Positions 40,476 to 50,182 are shown, counted from the first letter of the stretch. The stretch is 64,000 nucleotides of DNA from RGIG9115 sp045603225 (GCA_045603225.1 JAZULT010000075.1:1-64000); one strand, 5' to 3'. Translations and numbers: made by a program. The notes: a model not told the origin generated them from the sequence alone.

Positions 40476-41766
40476 TGAATCCGTATGCAATTCCATCTTC
40501 TATTTTATCTATTGTAACATTACGGTATCTGAACGAAAGGTCTTCGTCAGACTTTACATATACATTGATATAGTTTGTTGTTTTCCCTTCTATGTAACCG
40601 GGTTTATCTTTAACTGCCTGTTCAAATAAAACTTCAACGGTTTGTCCGACTATGCTTTGGAGAAATTCGTCTGTATTTTTTTTGCGTATTTCTTCGAGGA
40701 TTTTACTTCTTTGCTCCTTTATCTGAGGAGACAGCTGATTCGGATATTCAGCCGCAGGTGTGCCGGGACGGATTGAGTACTGGAAAATATGCATATCTGC
40801 AAATTTTATTTTTCGTGCAAATTCTGCACTTTCTTCAAACTCTCTGTCTGTTTCGCCCGGGAAACCAACCATTATATCTGTAGTAATTGCGGCACCGGGG
40901 AAGTTTTCGCGGATTGCCGATACGATTTCGGCATATTCCGCTGCTGTATATCGCCTGTTCATGCGTTTTAAGGTATCGTCACAGCCGGATTGAAGAGACA
41001 AATGGAAATGGTCGCATAATTTATCAGCATTCTTTATTTTTTCAATAAATTCACGGTTTAACGTCATTGGCTCAATTGAGCTTAAACGGATACGTTTTAC
41101 GCCCGGAACGTCATTTACCCTGAGTATTATGTCAGCAAGGGATGTTGTTTTAATATCGAGACCGTATGAGGCAATGTGAATGCCTACAAGAATTATTTCG
41201 CTGAATCCGTCAGCTGTAAGACGTTCCACTTCGCTGATTACATCTTCAGGCTTACGGCTGCGTATCGGGCCTCTTGCATATGGAATAATGCAGTAACTGC
41301 AAAACTGATTACAGCCTTCCTGTATTTTTATATATGCACGTGTCATGTGCTTGTAATCGGATATCTTCATTTCCTCAAATGTATGGTTTTTCAGTATGTC
41401 ACCAACCAGAGAAAACTTATCCTCAGGAGTTATGGATTCTGCCACTTCGACTATCTTATTTCTGTCATTTGTCCCGATTATAAGATTGACATCTTCGATT
41501 TTCAGAACCTCATCAGGTGCAACCTGTGCATAGCATCCTGTCGCAATTACGACAGCAGACGGATTTTTCTTTTTTGCACGTCTTATCATCTGTCTTGATT
41601 TTCTGTCGCTCATTGCGGTGACACTGCACGTGTTTACAACATATACATCTGCATATTCCGTAAAATCCACGATTTCATATCCCTGATTTATAAAAAGCTC
41701 GGACATAGCTTCTGTTTCGTACTGGTTTACTTTACATCCTAAAGTATAAAATGCTGCTTTTTTCAT
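40462..41766 (-). CDS. mtaB: tRNA t6A37 methylthiotransferase MtaB
   Basis: 434 aa. UPF0004 domain (AAFYTLGCKVNQYETEAMSE) with three conserved Cys, a radical-SAM core with CNQFCSYC, and a C-terminal TRAM domain (about 370-434). The 'GCKVNQYE' start and YKHMTRAYIKIQEGC are typical of MtaB rather than MiaB or RimO. It adds a methylthio group to t6A37 of ANN-decoding tRNAs. GGAAAGG sets the start at MKKAAFY. Confidence 0.93.
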   Translation of the reverse strand: MKKAAFYTLGCKVNQYETEAMSELFINQGYEIVDFTEYADVYVVNTCSVTAMSDRKSRQMIRRAKKKNPSAVVIATGCYAQVAPDEVLKIEDVNLIIGTNDRNKIVEVAESITPEDKFSLVGDILKNHTFEEMKISDYKHMTRAYIKIQEGCNQFCSYCIIPYARGPIRSRKPEDVISEVERLTADGFSEIILVGIHIASYGLDIKTTSLADIILRVNDVPGVKRIRLSSIEPMTLNREFIEKIKNADKLCDHFHLSLQSGCDDTLKRMNRRYTAAEYAEIVSAIRENFPGAAITTDIMVGFPGETDREFEESAEFARKIKFADMHIFQYSIRPGTPAAEYPNQLSPQIKEQRSKILEEIRKKNTDEFLQSIVGQTVEVLFEQAVKDKPGYIEGKTTNYINVYVKSDEDLSFRYRNVTIDKIEDGIAYGFIKKR

Positions 41767-41826
41767 TTTCGATACCTTTCCGGGTTTAGTAGTATTCGGC
41801 ATAATTACCGAATTTTTAAAAATCTC

Positions 41827-41855
41827 TTGACTTATTCATATTATCCGTGTATTAT
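41827..41855 (+). promoter_or_regulatory. Promoter of the HPr-like gene
   Basis: TTGACT, 17 bases, TATTAT, about 47 bases before the start codon. Confidence 0.7.
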
Positions 41856-41901
41856 ATAAATGTGGTTTAAAAACACACACTCATTATAAGGAGGAATATT
41901 T

Positions 41902-42132
41902 ATGAAAACATTTAACTTATTACTTAATTCAATTAACGATGTAAAGGATTTTGTTAATATCGTAAGCAAATACGATTTTGATGCTGACCTTACATCCGGC
42001 AGATACGTAGTTGATGCTAAATCAATTATGGGTATATTCAGCCTTGACCTTTCAAAGCCTATCAAAGTTACTGTTCATGACGATAACTGTGATGCATTCA
42101 TTAACGAACTTAAGAAGTTTATTGTTGAATAA
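41902..42132 (+). CDS. HPr-like protein lacking the phosphorylatable histidine (Crh-like)
   Basis: 76 aa with the HPr fold pattern: N-terminal strand MKTFNLLLNSINDVKDFVNI, central RYVVDAKSIMGIFSLDLSKP and C-terminal helix INELKKFIVE. The active-site H-A-R-P segment of HPr is replaced by a region without His, but DAKSIMG retains the regulatory Ser46 position. Bacillus Crh has the same change and acts as a catabolite-repression cofactor, so a regulatory rather than transport role is inferred. AGGAGG upstream; monocistronic. Confidence 0.78.
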   Translation: MKTFNLLLNSINDVKDFVNIVSKYDFDADLTSGRYVVDAKSIMGIFSLDLSKPIKVTVHDDNCDAFINELKKFIVE

Positions 42133-42197
42133 TTCATAAGCATACATTAAGTATACCACATTTTTTGCGGTATTGCAACTGTTTTTATACAAAAAAT

Positions 42198-42232
42198 AAA
42201 ACGGTGGATTCCCTTTTCGGAAACCACCGTTT
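42198..42232. terminator. Bidirectional terminator between the HPr-like gene and rhaA
   Basis: AAACGGTGG and CCACCGTTT form a 9-bp stem with flanking A and T runs. Confidence 0.85.
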
Positions 42233-42238
42233 CATTTT

Positions 42239-43477
42239 TTATCTCTTTAAAAGAACATCTTTTTCATATTTTTCAACTTCGTCAAACCATTTAATACCAA
42301 CCGGTACATTATTGATTTCACAGAAGTAATCCCATACATCGCCTACAGGATATGTTTTGATTTCTTCCTGCATAACAAGGAGCTTTGTAAAGTTTCTGTC
42401 GTTCTGAAGCTCTGAAAGCTCTTTATTCGGCTTAAGAAGTGCAGACAGAAGTGCTTTCTGCATATTTCTCATACCTGTTACCCAAGCGGCAATTCTGTTA
42501 ATGCTCGCATCGAAGAAGTCAAGACCGATAAGAACCTTATCAGCACCGTTTACTATGATTTCTTTTGCGATTTCTCTTGTTTCATCATCGTATATAACAA
42601 CATGGTCACTGTCCCATCTGACGCCTCTTGTAACGTGAAGTGCAACCTTATCTGAGAAGAGAAGCATTGATGAAATCTTATCCGAAACAACTTCTGTCGG
42701 ATGATAATGACCGTTATCGAGAAGGCAGAGAATTCCTTTTTCAGCGGCATAGTTCATGTAAAATTCATGTGAGCCTACTGTACAGCTTTCCATACCGATT
42801 CCGAATACTTTAGATTCTACTGCTACATATACTTTTGATTTGTCATAATCAATTGAGAGGATTTCGTCAAGTGATTTTTTGAGTCTTGCTCTCGGAGCCA
42901 TACGGTCAGCCGGAATATCCTTGAAACCGTCCGGAATCCATATATTTACGAGACTTGGTTTTCCGAGCTCTGTTGCAAAGTATTCTGCAATTTTAAGAGA
43001 GGTCTGTCCGTGACGTACCCAGAACTGACGGATTTCTTCATTTTCACTTGAAAGTGTAGCATCGTCAGCTTTCGGATGAGCAAAATATGTAGGGTTAAAG
43101 TCAAGACCGAGATTTCTTTCTTTTGCAAATTCTACCCATTTTGCAAAATGCTCCGGCTTAAGAGCATCTCTGTCAACGTCCTCATCTGTAATTGCATATG
43201 AAGCGTGAAGATTTATTCTGTGTGTGCCGGGGATAAGAGAGAGAGCCTTATCAATATCTGCCATAAGCTCTTCGGGATTTCTTGCTTTACCGGGGTAATT
43301 ACCTGTTGTCTGAATACCGCCTGAAAGCTCTTCAACGCCCTCAAAACCGCATACGTCATCGCCTTGCCAGCAATGCATTGATATAGGTATTTGTGAAAGC
43401 TGTTTAATAGCGGCATCAGTATCAACACCAATTGCAGCATACATTTGTTTCGCTTGTTCGTATCTTTCTTTAGACAT
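42239..43477 (-). CDS. rhaA: L-rhamnose isomerase
   Basis: 412 aa, the family length. Recognised by YEQAKQMYAAIGVDTDAAIK, QIPISMHCWQGDDVCGFEG, TGNYPGKARNPEEL and DNGHYHPTEVVSDK (metal ligands Asp/His/Glu of the barrel). It converts L-rhamnose to L-rhamnulose in the cytoplasm. rhaB and rhaD are not adjacent; only an AraC regulator follows upstream on the same strand. AAAGGAATG serves as ribosome site. Confidence 0.97.
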   Translation of the reverse strand: MSKERYEQAKQMYAAIGVDTDAAIKQLSQIPISMHCWQGDDVCGFEGVEELSGGIQTTGNYPGKARNPEELMADIDKALSLIPGTHRINLHASYAITDEDVDRDALKPEHFAKWVEFAKERNLGLDFNPTYFAHPKADDATLSSENEEIRQFWVRHGQTSLKIAEYFATELGKPSLVNIWIPDGFKDIPADRMAPRARLKKSLDEILSIDYDKSKVYVAVESKVFGIGMESCTVGSHEFYMNYAAEKGILCLLDNGHYHPTEVVSDKISSMLLFSDKVALHVTRGVRWDSDHVVIYDDETREIAKEIIVNGADKVLIGLDFFDASINRIAAWVTGMRNMQKALLSALLKPNKELSELQNDRNFTKLLVMQEEIKTYPVGDVWDYFCEINNVPVGIKWFDEVEKYEKDVLLKR

Positions 43478-43551
43478 AATAACATTCCTTTCGTATTTTA
43501 ATATAGTTTTATTGTATCACTTATTATTATAATTCAAATGTCCTATTTTGA

Positions 43552-44529
43552 CTAAAATGTGTCCTTATTTGCAAAATATTTATTTCTGTATTCTTTTGGT
43601 GTCATACCGTATTTTTCGTTGAAAATACGATAAAAATAACTCCTGTTTTCATAGCCTACATCTGCGGCAATTCCTGCAATATCAAGCTTTGTATGTGTCA
43701 AAAGATACACTGCCTGACTGAGTTTTCTCGATTTAAGAAGCTCGTTATAGGTTTTACCCGTATACTGTTTTATAAGCCTGCTCATTAAAAATACATTCTG
43801 ATTAAGCTGTTTTGAAAGCTCAGTAAGTGACGCTGTTTTATAATTGTTTTCAATATAATGAAGTGCCTTGAATAGCAGCTGTTTATCATAATCTGATTTT
43901 GATTCCTTTATGAGATTTGTGCTGTTTACAAGCTGAAGAAAAAGAAGGTTCATTGTATTTTCAAGAATACGTCTGCCGAACGGATGAGGATTAAGCGTTG
44001 TCCATATCAGATTTTCAGCAAGGTTTTGTATCGGAAGATTATCGGCTACTTTGTAATACATATATTCAGAAAAATCGTTTCCGCGCGTGAGACAGTTTAT
44101 CAGAAAGTCTCCGATTATACTTTCGTGCGCCGGGAATGATGATTCAGAAACAAAAAATTCCGGAACAATTATAAAATTGACCGCAATGTCATTTTCGCTT
44201 GCGGGAAGTATTTCCTGAGCGCAGTTTTGGCTGAGGAGAAGAATTTCACCTTGATTTAACTGTATTGTTTTTCCGTTTATGATATGTGTTGTACTGCCGC
44301 TGCACATGTATATAAGCTCGATATAGTTATGTGTATGTTTCGGGAAATGCGCAAAACGTGTATGCGGACGCATATCTATCAGCTTTCCTTTTTCAAGGAG
44401 CTTGTGACTGTCAATTATAAACTTATTTTCTTCTGTATAAATATCTCTCTTTATTTTTCCGCCGCTGTTTAATATAATTTTTTCTTCTTCTGTCAGCGGT
44501 AACAGTTTTTCAAGAATTAATTTATTCAT
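43552..44529 (-). CDS. AraC-family regulator, probable rhamnose regulator
   Basis: 325 aa. The cupin-type N-terminal domain has FAHFPKHTHNYIELIYMCSG and HIINGKTIQLNQGEILLLSQ; the C-terminal AraC domain ends GYENRSYFYRIFNEKYGMTP. It is 75 nt upstream of rhaA and in the same direction, so it is probably the rhamnose-responsive activator (inference from position). Confidence 0.85.
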   Translation of the reverse strand: MNKLILEKLLPLTEEEKIILNSGGKIKRDIYTEENKFIIDSHKLLEKGKLIDMRPHTRFAHFPKHTHNYIELIYMCSGSTTHIINGKTIQLNQGEILLLSQNCAQEILPASENDIAVNFIIVPEFFVSESSFPAHESIIGDFLINCLTRGNDFSEYMYYKVADNLPIQNLAENLIWTTLNPHPFGRRILENTMNLLFLQLVNSTNLIKESKSDYDKQLLFKALHYIENNYKTASLTELSKQLNQNVFLMSRLIKQYTGKTYNELLKSRKLSQAVYLLTHTKLDIAGIAADVGYENRSYFYRIFNEKYGMTPKEYRNKYFANKDTF

Positions 44530-44544
44530 AGTCCACTCCTACGC

Positions 44545-44570
44545 AAAAAAGGAGCCACAGGGCTCCTTTA
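44545..44570 (-). terminator. Terminator of HPr gene
   Basis: GGAGCC, ACAG, GGCTCC extended by A/T pairs, with a T-run on the minus strand. Confidence 0.8.
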
Positions 44571-44587
44571 TCGGTAAACATTTTCAT

Positions 44588-44851
44588 TTATTCAGAAAAG
44601 TTTGATTCTACCAAGTCTACAAGACGGTTAACCGCATCTTCTTCATCAGCACCATCGGCCAGAATGTTGACAGATGTACCCTTTGTAATTCCTAATGATA
44701 AAACGCCGAGTAAGCTTTTTGCATTAACCTTGCGTGCGTCCTTTTCAATCCATACAGTTGCTTTGAACTCGTTTGCTCTCTGAATAAAGAACGTAGCCGG
44801 TCTTGCATGCAATCCAACTTGATTTCTGACAACAACTTCTTTAGAATACAT
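44588..44851 (-). CDS. ptsH: Phosphocarrier protein HPr
   Basis: 87 aa. The active-site segment VGLHARPATFF carries His15, and AKSLLGVLSLGI carries the regulatory Ser46. It transfers phosphate from enzyme I to sugar-specific EII complexes; phosphorylation at Ser46 by HPr kinase links it to CcpA control. The start is the ATG of MYSKEVVV; a TTG three codons upstream is less likely. ptsI is not adjacent. Confidence 0.93.
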   Translation of the reverse strand: MYSKEVVVRNQVGLHARPATFFIQRANEFKATVWIEKDARKVNAKSLLGVLSLGITKGTSVNILADGADEEDAVNRLVDLVESNFSE

Positions 44852-45048
44852 ACTTACCAATGCCCCCCTAAAATTATTAAATACTCATAACAATCAACAT
44901 GTCCGATATATTTGACATAACTGAATTTACACAAGTATGAAAAGTATACTATATACATATAGAATACTATATTATATGCCCAACGTCAATGGTTTTTTGA
45001 GCATTAATGTAAATTTCAGTAAACAATCCAAAATTAAAATTATGGAGT

Positions 45049-46134
45049 CTATTTTTTTTCGGTGTTTTTACCAACCTTTATTTTGGCACCTTCCGCCAAT
45101 TTCTCACGAACCATATTACTTATCATGTCGGTAAATTCCTTATTTTCCGACATATATTTTTTTACAGTGTCACGTCCCTGACCGAGTTTTTCGCTTTCAT
45201 AGCTGAACCATGCACCGCTTTTCTTTATGATATCAAGGTTTACTGCCATGTCAAGAATATTTCCTTCTTTTGAAATACCTGTTCCGTACATGATATCAAA
45301 TTCTGCTTCCTTGAACGGAGGAGCAACCTTATTCTTCACAACCTTTACTTTTGTTTTGTTACCTATAATTTCACTGCCGTTTTTAATCGGTTCCGAACGT
45401 CTTACATCAATACGAACTGATGAGAAATACTTAAGAGCACGGCCGCCGGGAGTTGTTTCGGGGTTGCCGTAGACTACTCCGACCTTTTCACGGAGCTGAT
45501 TAATGAAGATAACGGATGTACCGGTTTTAGCAGTGATACCTGTCAGTTTACGAAGTGCCTGAGACATAAGTCTTGCAAGAAGACCTACATGCGCATCACC
45601 CATTTCGCCTTCAATTTCTGCTTTCGGAACAAGTGCCGCAACTGAGTCGATAACGATTATGTCAATTGCTCCGCTTCGAACAAGTGCTTCCGCAATTTCA
45701 AGAGCCTGTTCGCCTGTATCAGGCTGAGCCACTATAAGACTGTCGATATCAACGCCAAGATTTTTTGCGTATACAGGGTCAAGAGCGTGTTCTGCATCTA
45801 TAAATGCCGCATCTCCACCCATTTTCTGACATTCGGCAACAACATGAAGTGCAACCGTTGTTTTACCTGAAGATTCAGGTCCGTATATTTCAATTACTCT
45901 GCCCTTCGGAATACCTCCGACACCGAGTGCAACATCAAGCATAAGCGAGCCTGTCGGTATTGCATCAACCTTGATATCAGGTGTTTCACCGAGTTTCATG
46001 ATACTTCCCGTACCGTAAGCTTTTCTTATTCCTGCAATAGCATCATCAATCGCTTTAAGCTTTTCAGGGTCTTTTTTTACCGGAGCCGCTGCTTCTGTTT
46101 CAGCGGCAGATATATTCATTTCTTCGTTATCCAT
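45049..46134 (-). CDS. recA: Recombinase RecA
   Basis: 361 aa. Walker A GPESSGKTTV, the MAW motif and loop L2 (NQLREKVGVVYGNPETTPGG) are intact, with an N-terminal extension (EMNISAAETEAAAPVKKDPE) and a short C-terminal tail. It performs homologous strand exchange and SOS coprotease action, and would be needed for recombination between the long repeats of the 20-29 kb island. A minus-strand promoter TTGATT-17-TACAAT is present; no clear LexA box was found. Confidence 0.98.
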   Translation of the reverse strand: MDNEEMNISAAETEAAAPVKKDPEKLKAIDDAIAGIRKAYGTGSIMKLGETPDIKVDAIPTGSLMLDVALGVGGIPKGRVIEIYGPESSGKTTVALHVVAECQKMGGDAAFIDAEHALDPVYAKNLGVDIDSLIVAQPDTGEQALEIAEALVRSGAIDIIVIDSVAALVPKAEIEGEMGDAHVGLLARLMSQALRKLTGITAKTGTSVIFINQLREKVGVVYGNPETTPGGRALKYFSSVRIDVRRSEPIKNGSEIIGNKTKVKVVKNKVAPPFKEAEFDIMYGTGISKEGNILDMAVNLDIIKKSGAWFSYESEKLGQGRDTVKKYMSENKEFTDMISNMVREKLAEGAKIKVGKNTEKK

Positions 46135-46233
46135 ATTTTATGTATCCTTTCGAATATTATATAATTATATTGTACCATAATACGACATAAAAATCAAGGT
46201 TTTTTTACAATATTTTTTAATATTATAAATTTA

Positions 46234-46260
46234 AACCGGGTACCGTTTCCGGCACCCGGT
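46234..46260 (-). terminator. Terminator of trpB
   Basis: ACCGGGT-A-CC / GG-C-ACCCGGT hairpin just beyond the trpB stop. Confidence 0.75.
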
Positions 46261-46277
46261 GGTAAATATATTGATGA

Positions 46278-47498
46278 TTATCTGATACCGTATTTTTCTA
46301 TTACATAGTCCATATCCTTATCGCCTCTGCCTGAGAGATTGATAAGAACTGAGCCCTGGTCCATTCTTTCTGCAAGCTTCATACCGTATGCAACTGCGTG
46401 AGAGCTTTCAATCGCCGGGATTATACCTTCAAGACGTGAAAGCTTATAGAATGCATCAATTGTTTCTTCGTCGTCTATTACGTCATACTTAACTCTGCCG
46501 ATTTCCTGTAGGAAAGCGTGTTCAGGGCCTGATGAAGGATAGTCAAGTCCGCTTGCAACCGAATAAACAGGTGCGGGTTCGCCGTTTTCATCTTTCAGCA
46601 TAATGCTGTTAAATCCATGCATTATACCTTCTGTTCCGTATTTAAGGCTTGCCGCATGGTCACCGAGTTTTGGACCTCTTCCAAGTGGCTCAATACCGTA
46701 AATATCAACCGGGTCATTTAAGAATCCGGCAAAAAGACCTGCTGCATTTGAGCCTCCGCCTACGCAGGCTACTATTGCATCGGGAAGATGTCCCGTCATA
46801 TCGATAAACTGGTCTCTTGCTTCTATTCCGACTACGCTCTGGAAATCACGAACCATCATCGGGAACGGATGAGGGCCGAGGACTGAGCCTATGCAGTAAA
46901 TTGAATCCTTATATTCTTTGCTGTATGCGTCAAATGCCGCATCTACTGCTTCTTTAAGTGTCTGGAGACCGTGGGTAACCTCAACTACGTTTGCACCGAG
47001 AATTTTCATTCTTGCTACGTTCGGTGCTTGTTTTTTGATATCAACAGTTCCCATGTATATATCACATTCGAGACCGAAATACGCAGCTGCTGTGGCAAGT
47101 GCAACGCCATGCTGTCCAGCACCCGTCTCTGCGATAACCTTTTTCTTGCCCATATATTTTGCGAGAAGTGCTTCACCCATGCAGTGATTAAGCTTATGAG
47201 CGCCTGAGTGGTTTAAGTCTTCACGCTTTGCATAAAGCTGAACCTTTCCGCCGAGAGCATCCGAAAGTCTTTCAAGATGAGTTACAGGAGTAGGTCTTCC
47301 CTGAAATTCCTTTCTGATTCTGCGAAGCTCAGCAATAAATTTTCTTGACTGACAAATTGAGTAATATGCTTCTGTAATTTCTGCCATTGCGGCTTTCAGC
47401 TTATCGTCAATATAAACGCCGCCGTATTTTCCGAAAAATCCGTCTTTGTCGGGATAATTTTTAAAATAGGTATTAAAATCAATTCCGTTAATGTTCAT
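46278..47498 (-). CDS. trpB: Tryptophan synthase beta chain
   Basis: 406 aa PLP enzyme. The Schiff-base Lys lies in HSGAHKLNH, the phosphate loop in GGGSNAAGLF, and GAGQHGVALATAAA is conserved. TrpB1-type length. It condenses indole with serine. No trpA or other trp gene is nearby, so this copy may salvage indole or serve a dispersed pathway. It has its own consensus promoter with GATGAG repeats at the start region. Confidence 0.95.
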   Translation of the reverse strand: MNINGIDFNTYFKNYPDKDGFFGKYGGVYIDDKLKAAMAEITEAYYSICQSRKFIAELRRIRKEFQGRPTPVTHLERLSDALGGKVQLYAKREDLNHSGAHKLNHCMGEALLAKYMGKKKVIAETGAGQHGVALATAAAYFGLECDIYMGTVDIKKQAPNVARMKILGANVVEVTHGLQTLKEAVDAAFDAYSKEYKDSIYCIGSVLGPHPFPMMVRDFQSVVGIEARDQFIDMTGHLPDAIVACVGGGSNAAGLFAGFLNDPVDIYGIEPLGRGPKLGDHAASLKYGTEGIMHGFNSIMLKDENGEPAPVYSVASGLDYPSSGPEHAFLQEIGRVKYDVIDDEETIDAFYKLSRLEGIIPAIESSHAVAYGMKLAERMDQGSVLINLSGRGDKDMDYVIEKYGIR

Positions 47499-47587
47499 GT
47501 TAATCTCTTCCTTTCTAAACTAAAAAAACTTTTCAGACATGAAAAACCAGCTAAAAAGTACACAAAAAAATGTTCAATTTTGCTAAT

Positions 47588-47644
47588 CTCATCTCATCTA
47601 AACTCATCTGAGACTATTATACTATATTATTTTTTATTTGTCAA
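47588..47644 (-). promoter_or_regulatory. trpB promoter with GATGAG operator-like repeats
   Basis: On the minus strand TTGACA (47639-47644), 17 bases, TATAAT (47616-47621), then three AGATGAG copies at 47588-47609 covering the predicted start site. A repressor or leader-binding protein could act here; its identity is unknown. Confidence 0.7.
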
Positions 47645-47650
47645 TATTTT

Positions 47651-50182
47651 TTACAAATTATTTTTGTTGTTTAATGAGATTATTTCTCTCATTTCTTCTT
47701 CTGCTTCTTTTACTTCGTGCAGGAATTCAGAAGCTGAAATTCTGTATGCACCGTGACCGAAAATAATTATTTGTTCAAGTCGGTCGGATGTGGCAACTCT
47801 TACACGGTAGTTTTTGCAAAGCTCGTGTGTTGCTTTTTCGATATACGAATCTGCGGTTTCAGCTTCTTCTGTGTATACTACCGTTATTCCGTGATGCTTT
47901 TCTATGCTTCTCCTTCCGCCTTTTACCTTATATGCGTCAAAAACAAGAATTACGTTGTTTTGCTTAAGAGCCTGATAGTTACATATCCTGTTTATCAGGA
48001 GCTCTCGTGCATCATCGGGATTATCTTCTGCCATAGCACTCAACTCTTCCCATGCATATATGATATTGTATCCGTCTATCAGAAGGTATGACGGACCTGT
48101 GGGCAGAGGTTTTGATTTTGTTTTTACTGAAGGCGCTTTCCGGGTTTTCATCGGACGGGGGGATTTTGTTTTTACCTTACCGTATGTCTGCTCAAATATT
48201 CTCAGAAGCTCCTCTTCGTCTGCGATAAGCTTTCTTGCTTCACGGGTTTTTATCGGTGCCGGAGCACCGTCTTCTACTGTTTTCTGAAGAGGTATATGCA
48301 TATAGTCGTGAACCTGATTCCACTTTACGACAAATCCGCTTCCGTGAGAACAAAATACTGAATCCGGTGTGTTTTCAACGTCCGATTCCGGATTGTAATT
48401 TATTTCTTCTATTATTTTCTGACTGTCAGGGCATGGCTCATAACCGCAGAAGCTGCAGCTTAATCTGCCTTTTCCTTTTGAATATGATATTATTTCTTTC
48501 TGATAGCTTCGGATTTGTGATACAGGAGCTTTGCCTGTTATTACAGAGTATTCGTCTTTTGTGTCGGGGGCATCAAATACTGCTCCCATCTGCTGAAGGT
48601 CTGTCATTGCACGTCCGGTGGCTTCCATAGGTATTTCAAGCGAAAAACTGTACCATGGTTCGAGAAGAATGTTTTCAGCCTTCATAAGACCGTGTCTTAC
48701 GGCTCTGTATGTTGCCTGTCTGAAATCTCCGCCTTCAGTATGCTTCTGATGCGCCCTTCCGTTTATGAGTGTTATTTTTATATCGGTTATAGGTGAGCCG
48801 GTAAGGACACCGGAATGTTCTTTCTCGGCAAGATGGGTGAGAATAAGTCTCTGCCAGTTTCTGTCCAGTATATCTTCGCTGCATTTTGTATCAAACACTA
48901 CACCGCTTCCCGGCTTTCCGGGTTCGAGTATAAGATGTACCTCTGCGTAATGTCTGAGCGGTTCATAATGCCCTACTCCTTCGACTCTGCCTGATATTGT
49001 TTCTTTATATATAATGCTTCCGTCCTCAAATTCAACATTCATGCTAAATCTGTCTTCGAGAATGCGTTTCAGAACTTCAAGCTGTATTTCGCCCATAACC
49101 TGAACATCTATTTTCTGAAGATATTCGTTGAGAGTTACGTGCATCTGGGTTTCTTCCTCTTCAAGCTTTCTGAATATCGGAAGTGCTGTGCGAAGCTCCC
49201 ATTCCGGAGGGAGTTTTACCGAATAAGTAAATACGGGCTCCGATTGAAGCTCTCCGAGATTTTTCTCGGTGCCGAGACCTTGTCCGGGAAATGTTTTTGT
49301 AAGTCCTGTGACTGCGCATACATTGCCGGCAAAGACTTCCTGCGAGGAAATAAATCCTGCTCCGGAATATATTCTGACCTCGTTGATTTTTTCATTAATT
49401 TCGGGAAGCATGGTTTTTACTTTGAGACTTCCGCCTGTAATACGCATGTGTGTAAGACGTTGTCCTTTTTCGTCTTCTGAGATTTTAAAGACTCTTGCAC
49501 CAAAATCAGCACCTGTATTTCTTTCTGCGGTAAATCTGTCAAGTGCCTCAAGGAACTCTTTAACACCTTCATTTCTCAGTGCCGATCCGAAAAAGCACGG
49601 AAACAGTTTTCTGCTGATAACGGAAGAAATAACTGATTCGTCTGAAATGTCTCCGGTATTGTCATATTCTTCAAAGAGACTGTCGTCGCACATTGCTGCT
49701 TCTTCTGCATAGCTTGCGTCGGTGAAATCCACACAGCCGTCACCAAAACGTGTATGAAGCTCCTTTAAAATCTCAGCCTTATCCGAGCTCGGTAAATCCA
49801 TTTTGTTTACGAAAACAAATGTCGGGACGTTATAGTAATCGAGAAGCTTCCACAGTGTTTCCGTATGACTCTGAACCTGTCCGCCGATTACAAGTACAGC
49901 AAAATCAAGGACACGAAGTGTCCTCTCCGCTTCTGCGGAGAAGTCTACGTGTCCCGGAGTATCAAGAAGAGTTATTTCGCTGTCGGGCAGATTAAGCATT
50001 GCCTGTTTTGAGAAAATAGTTATTCCTCTGTCACGCTCAATCTCATTTGTATCGAGAAATGCGTCACCGTGGTCAACCCTTCCCAGTCTGCCTATAGCTC
50101 CGGCATTATAAAGGAGTCCTTCGGACAAGGTTGTTTTACCGGAGTCAACATGAGCTAAAATTCCGATAACAGTTCTTTTCAT
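47651..50182 (-). CDS. TetM/TetO-like translational GTPase fused to a C-terminal NYN (YacP-like) nuclease domain
   Basis: 843 aa. Residues about 1-650 are an EF-G-like GTPase of the ribosomal-protection family: AHVDSGKTTLSEGLLY, DRGITIFS, DTPGHVDFSAE, NKMD and SALRNEG motifs, then domains III-V. A Cys-rich insert (CSFCGYEPCPD, FCSHGSG) is present. Residues about 700-830 form an NYN domain (YLLIDGYNIIYAWEELSAMA, VILVFDAYKVKGG, RVATSDRLEQIIIFGHGA) with the Asp residues of PIN-like RNases. Housekeeping Clostridia carry such fusions, so tetracycline resistance should not be assumed. Last gene of the glycogen group. Confidence 0.87.
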   Translation of the reverse strand: MKRTVIGILAHVDSGKTTLSEGLLYNAGAIGRLGRVDHGDAFLDTNEIERDRGITIFSKQAMLNLPDSEITLLDTPGHVDFSAEAERTLRVLDFAVLVIGGQVQSHTETLWKLLDYYNVPTFVFVNKMDLPSSDKAEILKELHTRFGDGCVDFTDASYAEEAAMCDDSLFEEYDNTGDISDESVISSVISRKLFPCFFGSALRNEGVKEFLEALDRFTAERNTGADFGARVFKISEDEKGQRLTHMRITGGSLKVKTMLPEINEKINEVRIYSGAGFISSQEVFAGNVCAVTGLTKTFPGQGLGTEKNLGELQSEPVFTYSVKLPPEWELRTALPIFRKLEEEETQMHVTLNEYLQKIDVQVMGEIQLEVLKRILEDRFSMNVEFEDGSIIYKETISGRVEGVGHYEPLRHYAEVHLILEPGKPGSGVVFDTKCSEDILDRNWQRLILTHLAEKEHSGVLTGSPITDIKITLINGRAHQKHTEGGDFRQATYRAVRHGLMKAENILLEPWYSFSLEIPMEATGRAMTDLQQMGAVFDAPDTKDEYSVITGKAPVSQIRSYQKEIISYSKGKGRLSCSFCGYEPCPDSQKIIEEINYNPESDVENTPDSVFCSHGSGFVVKWNQVHDYMHIPLQKTVEDGAPAPIKTREARKLIADEEELLRIFEQTYGKVKTKSPRPMKTRKAPSVKTKSKPLPTGPSYLLIDGYNIIYAWEELSAMAEDNPDDARELLINRICNYQALKQNNVILVFDAYKVKGGRRSIEKHHGITVVYTEEAETADSYIEKATHELCKNYRVRVATSDRLEQIIIFGHGAYRISASEFLHEVKEAEEEMREIISLNNKNNL

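Noticed and set aside
47651..50182. Calling this a tetracycline resistance gene
   Set aside because: The GTPase family is shared, but the Cys-rich insert, NYN fusion and housekeeping context argue against a dedicated resistance gene; not demonstrable from sequence.
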